Assembly (NCBI GenBank): GCA_032249735.1
Contig: JAVVHA010000009.1
Coordinates: 1-64,000, forward strand
From: Dehalococcoidia bacterium
GTDB lineage: Bacteria > Chloroflexota > Dehalococcoidia > SM23-28-2 > HRBIN24
Direction: 5' to 3'
DNA length: 64,000 nt
In this document: one piece after another, positions 57,711 to 64,000 of the stretch
Numbering within the stretch: the first letter of the stretch is position 1
How the letters are laid out: every line of letters starts with the position of its first letter
Notes under the pieces: model-generated
What the model was told of the DNA's origin: nothing
Database searches by the model: none
What the model saw: only the letters and a program-made list of their open reading frames with translations
Position numbers and translations under genes: made by a program

Positions 57711-60089
57711 CTAGGCCCCCATGGGCCTGTACGCTAAAACCCCATCCCGCTCCAGGGCCTCTAATTCCTCCTCCCCCAGCCCGAGGAGACGAGAGAGGAC
57801 AAGCCGATTGTGCTGGCCCAACGTGGGCGCTGGGGTCTGGGGGGTGGGGGTCCCGTCCAACCGCCAAGGGGAGCCGGGATATAGGCGACGGCCCGCTTGA
57901 GGGTGGGGCACGGCCCGCCAAAAGCGGCGGGCCCGCAGGTGGGGGTCTGAGAAAAGGCCGGGGGCATCGTAGAGGGGGGCAGCTGGCACCCCCACCCGGA
58001 TGAGGTTCCCCCACACATCCTCCTGCTCCTGCTGCGAGGTCCACTGGGCTAGCACATGATCCAGCTCATCCTGGCGTGCCAGGCGTTCCTCCGTCGTCAG
58101 GGAGGCCATATGGAGCAGGGGTTCCCCTGCCAGCTTACAGAGGGCCTGCCACTCCTCGTCGGTGCGCACGGCGATGGCTACCCAGCGGTCCTCCCCTTGG
58201 CAGGGGTAGATGCCATGGGGGGCCCATATGGGGTGGCGGTTGCCCATGGGCCCCTGCACACGTCCATTCCACACGTAGTCCAAAATATAAGGGGCCATGA
58301 AATAGGTGGTGGACTCCCGCTGCGAGAGGTCGATATGGATGCCGCGGCCTGTGCGCCGACGATAATGGAGGGCAGCTAATACGGCAACAAACCCATGGAA
58401 GGCGGCCAGGGGGTCGGACACGTTGATGCCTGCGTTTTGCGGTGTGCCGTCCTCGTATCCGGTGAGGCTTATGAGCCCGCTAGTAAGGTCGTTGGTGGCG
58501 CCATAGCCCACGTAATGTCGCTCGGGGCCGGTGAGGCCTTGGGTGGGCATGGAGAGATAGATGATGTCGGTGCGCCTCCTCCTCACTGCTGAGTAGTCCA
58601 GGCCGAAGGGGGCCAGGGCCCCTGGCGACAAGTTCTCGATGATGATATCGCAGCGGGCGGCTAGTTCTTGGGCCAACTCGCGTCCCCGCGGGTGGTCCAG
58701 GTTCAGGCAGACCCCCCATTTACCCCGGTTGCGGTCGTTGAAATAGGCGTGCCGGTTCCAGGGCTCCTCCCCTGGCTGGCCGTTAGGGTACACCCCTTCG
58801 GCCGGGTGGGAGGGGCGGGCGGGGCCCCGCATGAGGTCTGGGCGACGGGCCGTCTCCAGCTTTATCACCTCTGCCCCCGCCTCCGAGAGAAGACGGCCGC
58901 ACAGTGGCCCAGCCCACACCACTGCCATCTCTAGCACCCTTATCCCCTTCAGGGGCGGGGAAGGGTGTGGGGGAAGACCAAGGGGGAGGGGCAGTAGCGT
59001 GCGGGCCTGCTTACTGTGACGCCCAAGGGAGGGGGCTAAACAGGGACGCCACTCCACACCTTTGGCACGGAAGGGGGCGTAGGGGAGGGTGAGCTCCCCG
59101 GCCTGGGGATGACGCACCTTCCGGAAGAAGCGACGGGCCCGCAGCTGACGGGATTGCAGTAGGTCGTCCACCCGGTGCAGATAGCCAAAAGGCAGGCCGC
59201 GGCGCTGGGCCTCCTCCACCACCTCCTCTCGTCCCTTGTCGGCCAGCCAGCTCAGGATGGCGGCGTGCATCTCATCGGCGTAGCGAGTGCGGGCAGACAT
59301 ACTCTGGAATTTAGGGTCGTCCAGGGGTGGGCCTACCCATCTTAGGAACTCCTGGTAGGCCTGGGCCAGACCGGTGATAACTCCCACGTAGCCGTCGCGG
59401 CAGGGGTAGATGCCCCATCCGGCCACTCCCCCCAGATTGCCTCGCCGCTGCCAGACCACTCTACGGTAGGACCAGATCATGGGGGCGTGCTCCATGGTGG
59501 TAAGGGCCGCTTCCCATATGGAGAGGTCCACGAGGGCGCCACAACCCTCCTGGTAACGGCGCCAAAGGGCGGCCAAGGCAGCCCCCGCCGCCAGCTGTCC
59601 TGCTGCCAGCTCCGGGATGGGGAGACCCACCCGCAGAGGCGGGCGATAGGGCTCCCCTGAGATATACGAAAGCCCCATAAGGGCTTGGAGGGTCAGATCG
59701 GTGGCCGGCAGCTCCTTATATGGGCCTGTAACGCCAAAGGGGGTCACCACCACCACAACGTGGCCGCGGCGCGCCCAGCGACGGACCCCTAACCTACGTG
59801 CCCACTCCCTGTCCGCCAGGATGATATGACAAGCGGCGGCTAGCCGGCGGGCAACCCCTGGCCCCTCCATCACGCTTTTCTTGCCGCCGTTGTAGAAGAG
59901 GTGGTAGGCGCTCTTTTCCTTGTGGGGTACATCGCCGGGGAAGGGGCCCACAAGGCGCAGGGGGTCGCCCTCCGCCGGCTCCAGCTTCCACACCTCTGCC
60001 CCCAGACGGGCCAGAAGGTGGCCAGCATAGGCCAGGGCTAGCCCCTGCCCGGCCTCCAGGACGCGCACGTCCGACAGCCAGGTGGCCAT
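57711..60089 (-). CDS. Tandem-fused class III CoA-transferase (CaiB/BaiF family)
   Basis: A 792-residue protein of two homologous halves. The N-half (1-370) begins VRVLEAGQGLALAYAGHLLARLGAEV and has VDLSIWEAALTTMEH. The C-half (380-792) begins IRVLEMAVVWAGPLCGRLLSEAGAEVIKLE and has DIIIENLSPGAL, GRGIHIDLSQREST (catalytic Asp) and GVPAAPLYDAPGLFSDPHLRARRFW. Both Asp positions are kept. Class III enzymes swap CoA between carboxylates. A covalent double domain could form the interlinked dimer in one chain. It is 4 bp after the next CoA-transferase gene. Confidence 0.9.
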   Translation of the reverse strand: MATWLSDVRVLEAGQGLALAYAGHLLARLGAEVWKLEPAEGDPLRLVGPFPGDVPHKEKSAYHLFYNGGKKSVMEGPGVARRLAAACHIILADREWARRLGVRRWARRGHVVVVVTPFGVTGPYKELPATDLTLQALMGLSYISGEPYRPPLRVGLPIPELAAGQLAAGAALAALWRRYQEGCGALVDLSIWEAALTTMEHAPMIWSYRRVVWQRRGNLGGVAGWGIYPCRDGYVGVITGLAQAYQEFLRWVGPPLDDPKFQSMSARTRYADEMHAAILSWLADKGREEVVEEAQRRGLPFGYLHRVDDLLQSRQLRARRFFRKVRHPQAGELTLPYAPFRAKGVEWRPCLAPSLGRHSKQARTLLPLPLGLPPHPSPPLKGIRVLEMAVVWAGPLCGRLLSEAGAEVIKLETARRPDLMRGPARPSHPAEGVYPNGQPGEEPWNRHAYFNDRNRGKWGVCLNLDHPRGRELAQELAARCDIIIENLSPGALAPFGLDYSAVRRRRTDIIYLSMPTQGLTGPERHYVGYGATNDLTSGLISLTGYEDGTPQNAGINVSDPLAAFHGFVAVLAALHYRRRTGRGIHIDLSQRESTTYFMAPYILDYVWNGRVQGPMGNRHPIWAPHGIYPCQGEDRWVAIAVRTDEEWQALCKLAGEPLLHMASLTTEERLARQDELDHVLAQWTSQQEQEDVWGNLIRVGVPAAPLYDAPGLFSDPHLRARRFWRAVPHPQAGRRLYPGSPWRLDGTPTPQTPAPTLGQHNRLVLSRLLGLGEEELEALERDGVLAYRPMGA

Positions 60090-60093
60090 GGAC

Positions 60094-61416
60094 CTAGACG
60101 GTGATGCCGTAGATACGCTGGGCCTCCCTCTTCAGCTCGCCCCGGAAGTCCGGGTGGGCTACGGCGATGAGCTCGCCTATGCGCTCCCGCAAGGTCTTGC
60201 CCCTCAGGGTGGCGATGCCTTGCTCGGTGACCACGTAGTCCACCAGCGTGCGGGGCACGGTCACGGCCGTCCCCTCTGGGAGCACGGGGACGATGCGACT
60301 CCGCCTTTGGCCATCGATCATGTGGCTGGAAGGGAGGACGCTGATTGAGCGGCCGCCAGGAGAGTAGCGGCCAGCGATCATGAAGGCCAGCTGGCCGGCT
60401 GTCCCCGTCCAGATCTGAGGCCCAATGCCCTCGGAGGCCACTTGCCCTGTGAGGTCCACCATAAGAGCATTGTTGACGGCCACGAAGTTCTCGAACCGGG
60501 TGAGCATACGTATGTCATCGGTGTAGCCGAAGTCGTATAGCTCGAAGACGGGGTTTTCATGGATCATGGCCATCTCCTCAGGTGGCAGGGCTACCAGGGC
60601 GCTTCCCACCACCTTCCCCTGATGGAGGGTCTTATAGCGGCCCGTCACCACCCCCTCCTGCACCAGTTGGGCCACACCACCGGTGATGATCTCCGTCTGG
60701 ATGCCCAGGTCGTGCTTTCCGTGGAGGTAGAGGGCTAGGGCAGAGGACACCGTGCCTATGCCGATTTGGACGGTGTCCCTGTCCCGGATGAGCTCCTGGG
60801 CCACCAGGGTACAGATGACCTCTGTGGCCGCCACCTCTTCCTCCGTGCGAGGGGGCAGGGGCAGGGTGCCCGTCTGTTGGCGGGCCTCGCAGAAGAGGTC
60901 GATCTCCGAGATGTGGATATAGTTCTCACCGCCTGTGCGGATGAACTCCTCGTGCACTTCGGCGATGACCTTCTTAGCTTTCTTGCTCCAGCTCTTGGAG
61001 AGCCATACGCCGGGGCCAAAGCTGCAGTAGCCATGGCGGTCGGGCGGCGAGACGGGCACCAGGAACCAATCGGGCTCTTCAGTGAACCCCGGGGGCACCT
61101 CGTAGGAACGCCAGGCGCCAAACATGAGGTATTCCACCAGCCCCTTCCTGACCTGTTGGCGGTTGGCAGGGGTGGCGTAAAGGTCGTGCACTTCGAAGGC
61201 CTCCCGGTCCCCCTCCTCCTGGATCCAGGGGAAGAGGCCCGCGGGGTGGTCTATGCGCACGTTGTGTAGCTCCCCTCGCCTTTGGTAGAGGGCCTGACAA
61301 AGGGTGAAGGGGGTACAGGTGAAGGGGGAGGCTACCACCGTATCACCGCTCTTGATGTCCTTGACGGCCTCTTCAGGGCTCACCAGCTTATGGCCTACCA
61401 TGCTTCGCCAGTCCAC
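60094..61416 (-). CDS. Acetyl-CoA hydrolase/transferase (4-hydroxybutyrate CoA-transferase-like)
   Basis: A 440-residue protein from GTG 61416 (AAGGAGGGTCAGCC upstream); the frame extends to 61473. Family I CoA-transferase features are DTVVASPFTCTPFTLCQAL, PVSPPDRHGYCSFGP, the IGIGTVSSALALYL and GIQTEIITGG strands, and AVNNALMVDLTGQVASE with the catalytic Glu expected near VASEGIGPQ. It ends with YVVTEQGIATLRGKTLRERI. It probably shares a pathway with the double class III enzyme; the acid is unknown. Confidence 0.93.
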   Translation of the reverse strand: MDWRSMVGHKLVSPEEAVKDIKSGDTVVASPFTCTPFTLCQALYQRRGELHNVRIDHPAGLFPWIQEEGDREAFEVHDLYATPANRQQVRKGLVEYLMFGAWRSYEVPPGFTEEPDWFLVPVSPPDRHGYCSFGPGVWLSKSWSKKAKKVIAEVHEEFIRTGGENYIHISEIDLFCEARQQTGTLPLPPRTEEEVAATEVICTLVAQELIRDRDTVQIGIGTVSSALALYLHGKHDLGIQTEIITGGVAQLVQEGVVTGRYKTLHQGKVVGSALVALPPEEMAMIHENPVFELYDFGYTDDIRMLTRFENFVAVNNALMVDLTGQVASEGIGPQIWTGTAGQLAFMIAGRYSPGGRSISVLPSSHMIDGQRRSRIVPVLPEGTAVTVPRTLVDYVVTEQGIATLRGKTLRERIGELIAVAHPDFRGELKREAQRIYGITV

Positions 61417-61499
61417 GGCTGACCCTCCTTGCCTTGCTAAAGGGATCGATGAGCGATGACTATGGTAGCCCAATTTTATCGGCTTGGCGTGGCCTCATG

Positions 61500-62072
61500 T
61501 CAAGGAGCCCGGGGGCGGTAAGTGATTTCGATGGTGGCCTGGCGCCCCACTTGACGGCGGAAGGCGCTCCCCTCTGCCTCTGTCTGGAACCAGACCACCA
61601 CATACCACCCGCTGAGGTAAGGGTGTATGTCCTCGCACACCAGCTCCTGGGGCCAGCCGTGGATGCGGAACCGGGTGCCGAAGGGCATGAGGAGGGGGTT
61701 GCATGCCGCCGCCCCCGCATGCACCTTCTTGCCGCTGGCCATGAGGCCACACGCCCCGTCGCCCTCGCAGGTGGTGTATAAGATGAGCACGTTGGTCACT
61801 ACCTCTGAAGGTGAAGGGGTGGGGGAGGGAGCGACGAAGGTAGGCTGGGGCGATGGGGTGACAGGGATTGGCGTGGGAGATGGGGCGACTACCTGCTGCC
61901 CGACCGGAGATGGGGTGGCAGCAGGGGCATGAGTGGGGACAGGCTCAAGGACGCCGGACGAGGGCCCACCCGGCCGATAAAAGAGGCCCCACCACGTCAG
62001 AGCCCCTGCCAAGGCCAGCATCGCTGTTATCGCCAGGCGCCCCGCCGGAGTCAGATTCCACCACCAACGCAC
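61500..62072 (-). CDS. Membrane-anchored protein with RlpA/3D-like beta-barrel domain
   Basis: A 190-residue protein. Residues 12-32 (LAITAMLALAGALTWWGLF) anchor it. A Pro/Ser/Thr linker (TPSPVG, SPTPIPVTPSPQPTF) follows. Residues 95-185 have the 3D/RlpA pattern: YTTCEGDGACGLMASGKKVHAGAAACNP in part, FGTRFRIHGW and CEDIHPYLSGWYVVVW. 3D domains cut or bind peptidoglycan. The key Asp of lytic 3D domains seems replaced (CEDI), so activity is uncertain. It acts outside the membrane. Confidence 0.75.
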   Translation of the reverse strand: MRWWWNLTPAGRLAITAMLALAGALTWWGLFYRPGGPSSGVLEPVPTHAPAATPSPVGQQVVAPSPTPIPVTPSPQPTFVAPSPTPSPSEVVTNVLILYTTCEGDGACGLMASGKKVHAGAAACNPLLMPFGTRFRIHGWPQELVCEDIHPYLSGWYVVVWFQTEAEGSAFRRQVGRQATIEITYRPRAP

Positions 62073-62259
62073 CGTCTACCGATGGAATGCCATCCCCCCG
62101 CTCCGTTTCTACAGCACCGCCTGCTGAGGGCACAATCCCTCTCGGCTCTCGTGATGGCCACAGAGGACGCCAAAAAGGCCACTGCCGGGCCACAATCTCG
62201 ACCGAAAGCCAGGTTCTTGCCAGGACAATCGAACGCAGGGCTTCACTAGGCTAGGAGAG

Positions 62260-63705
62260 CTAACGGCTGTAGGTAAACCAGACCACGGGCCAGGATATAT
62301 CGTCCGCTCTGGAGGCCGAACGGGCCGTTACTCCGTCGTAGTAGACATCGATGAGGGCCTGCAGCCGAGTATCGTCGAAAACGGTGAGGTTAAGAGGCGC
62401 TCCCTCTATTACGAGGGTGGTGCCTGCCGGCAACGTGGGGATGGCCCGTCGGAGGGCGGCAACGAACAGGACGTTCTCGCGTCCTGCCTCGTGAACCCCA
62501 AGCACCAAGTGCACGTTAGCCAAGAGGACGGCCGTGACCACCGCCGCTGCTATCGCTCCTACCCCCAGCCGCCACCACCATGGTTGGACCCTGGCCGCCA
62601 GTCCATGGACGGCCGGAGGCAGCACACCTGCGGCCCATAGCGCCAACGGGGCCCCCGCTAGGTACATGGTGCGGCCGAAGGCGCCCATGACGAGGGTAGC
62701 GTCAGGGGCTAGGGTCAGAATGAACCACGCCAGGGCGACCACCGGCAGGCTGCGGATGGGGCACCAGCGCAGCGTCGCTACCGCTGCCAGGACAAACAGG
62801 GCTGAGCCAATCAACAGCGCCAACTCCGCCAGGCCGGTGAACGGTGGTCGATAGCACCCTACGGAGGACTCGCAGGCTGGTGCCATTGCCATGCCCAACA
62901 TGGCGCCGTAGTTGGCCCATATGTGCCAGCCGAGGGTGAAGGCCCCCGCCTTTTCGTAATGCGCCCGCACCCAGAGGTGGACCCCCACCAACGTCATCGC
63001 CAACATGCCAATGGGGAGCCAGGCTGCCATCTCCCGCCGGGATAGTGACCTGCCATTGTCCCTTTGCCGGAGCCAGGCCAGAGCCGGGTACACCGCAGCC
63101 AGTGGCACCGCGGTGGGGTGCAGGAGAGAGGCCACCAGGAAGAGTCCTATGGCCGCCCCGAGCTCCAGCTTGGAGCGACGTTGGACCCAACCCAGCCAGC
63201 AGAGCAAGCTCCCGATAGCGGGGAGCGCGGCCACCACCCGGTTAGCCCCGCTGACCCAAGCGACGGCCATAGCATAGGCAGGATGGAGGGCGAATATGGC
63301 CGCTGCGACGTTGGCCTGCCAGGTCAACAGGCCGAGACGGAGCCCTAGGCGCCGTACTAGTAAGGCCGTGGCGAGATGGAGCGCTATGGCCACTGCATGG
63401 TAAGGCACCCCGTGGAGCCCAAACAGTTCATACTGAATCCGGAACCAGAGGGGCCAAAGGGGCCGGTACCGGTCCAGCTCGGGCAGGGATCCGATCGCTC
63501 TGATATCGAATGCGCGACGAGCGTAGGCCCAGAACCCCATGTCCCGCGCCGAGGCCAGAAACCACCAATCATCGGAGGCAAACCATCCGTTGAGGGCGAG
63601 GGCCTGGACACCAACGGCGAAGACACATACTGCTGCCAGGAACCAGGGGGAACCAGCGAACCTTGGAAAGGCAGAACCCGGAGTCCTCTCGTATCGGGCC
63701 ATCAT
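62260..63705 (-). CDS. GT-C-like polytopic glycosyltransferase or mannosyltransferase
   Basis: A 481-residue protein from ATG 63705 (or the next ATG, 63702). There are about 10-12 helices. After the first helix stands NGWFASDDWWFLASARDMGFWAY: an acidic Asp-Asp motif in the first extracytoplasmic loop, as in GT-C enzymes. YRPLWPLWFRIQYELFGLHGVPYHAVAIALHL is like protein-O-mannosyltransferase relatives. The C-terminus is soluble (LPAGTTLVIEGAPLNLTVFDD in part). It could use lipid-linked sugars for surface glycans. It stands alone, divergent from the partial GT2. Confidence 0.75.
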   Translation of the reverse strand: MMARYERTPGSAFPRFAGSPWFLAAVCVFAVGVQALALNGWFASDDWWFLASARDMGFWAYARRAFDIRAIGSLPELDRYRPLWPLWFRIQYELFGLHGVPYHAVAIALHLATALLVRRLGLRLGLLTWQANVAAAIFALHPAYAMAVAWVSGANRVVAALPAIGSLLCWLGWVQRRSKLELGAAIGLFLVASLLHPTAVPLAAVYPALAWLRQRDNGRSLSRREMAAWLPIGMLAMTLVGVHLWVRAHYEKAGAFTLGWHIWANYGAMLGMAMAPACESSVGCYRPPFTGLAELALLIGSALFVLAAVATLRWCPIRSLPVVALAWFILTLAPDATLVMGAFGRTMYLAGAPLALWAAGVLPPAVHGLAARVQPWWWRLGVGAIAAAVVTAVLLANVHLVLGVHEAGRENVLFVAALRRAIPTLPAGTTLVIEGAPLNLTVFDDTRLQALIDVYYDGVTARSASRADDISWPVVWFTYSR

Positions 63706-63933
63706 CTCTCAGACGGTGAGACGTTGGCGGAGGCTTCAGCAGACGTCACCTGTTCCACAGGGCGCGGGCCGGCGATTCGCTACAATGAGATATTACGATG
63801 ACGCGGCTGTCGTCGCCAGGGCACCCTCGTGTGGTCAGTTGAGGCTGGGGGCTGAGCCTCTGTCTGGCGCTTTGGCCATATGCGTTCTCCCTCTGGCCCG
63901 TAGGCCCCGCAAACGTCTTGAGGATGACCTCCT

Positions 63934-64000
63934 ATGAGGCCCAAGGTAACAGCACGAGGGTTGCCCAGTGCCTTGGTGCCAGCTGTTATCCCCCTCTACT
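63934..64000 (+). CDS. Start of a family 2 glycosyltransferase (3' end outside window)
   Basis: ATG 63934 opens MRPKVTARGLPSALVPAVIP and then LY at the window edge. P-A-V-I-P-L-Y is the usual first strand of GT2 enzymes (VPAYNEE-type loop would follow). An SD GAGG lies about ten bases before it. Too short to be certain. Confidence 0.55.
   Translation, partial: MRPKVTARGLPSALVPAVIPLY

Overview
The window is GC-rich, gene-dense bacterial chromosome. The most likely source is a member of the Chloroflexota (a Dehalococcoidia-like lineage, perhaps thermophilic). The hints are the propeller plus dockerin-like EF-hand protein at the left edge, the Pro/Thr/Ser-rich surface proteins, an A2-type cytochrome oxidase and the heme-type radical SAM pair. 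No rRNA or phylogenetic marker set is present, so this is an inference.

Layout. 1-961: end of a secreted propeller/dockerin protein followed in frame by an Excalibur domain behind a TAG stop. 979-8515: a compact integrated element next to tRNA-Thr(CGT). It carries small DNA-binding proteins, two PD-(D/E)XK nucleases, a zinc ribbon, a D5-like primase/helicase, a ribbon-helix-helix protein, two unrecognised proteins and a tyrosine integrase. It also carries three sets of phased short repeats, one of them a large inverted iteron array at 3057-3192. 8621-15315: housekeeping genes, mostly one minus-strand run greA-lysS-nudix-serS-UPF0016-hydrolase-DUF1786. 15316-16710: a decayed stretch with a transposase remnant and a broken ppsA 3' end. 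16713-19059: tatA with an OmpR-type two-component pair. 19126-26200: a plus-strand cell-surface sugar operon (aminotransferase, two epimerases, glycosyltransferase fusion, MFS transporter, polysaccharide deacetylase). 26238-33388: a mixed, partly decayed region with a small lipoprotein, iron-permease-like protein, methyltransferase, zinc-ribbon/HEAT protein, a pyrophosphatase remnant, and a Usp/antiporter operon whose start site lies in a perfect hairpin. 33389-36079: FakA-like protein, rpmB, MerR regulator. 36076-46552: the arginine operon argC-J-B-usp-D-G-HAD-deacetylase-H-rpe from a clear promoter. 46549-49163: enoyl-CoA hydratase and a NarL-type two-component system whose kinase has an N-terminal HTH. 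49324-56515: terminal oxidase genes, then AhbC-like and TIGR04053-like radical SAM proteins and an NnrS-like protein. 56542-64000: a degenerate trypsin-like lipoprotein, two CoA-transferase genes, an RlpA/3D-like protein, a GT-C-like membrane protein and the start of a GT2 gene.

How the parts work together. The arg genes would convert N-acetylglutamate to arginine, except that no argF or separate argA is seen here. The oxidase block encodes the catalytic core of an aerobic A2-type heme-copper oxidase, and the radical SAM/NnrS neighbours suggest heme handling. The 19-26 kb operon looks like synthesis and modification of a surface glycan. The element at 1-8.5 kb has replication and recombination genes but no recognisable capsid, terminase large subunit or conjugation genes, so it looks like a satellite-like or plasmid-like integrative element.
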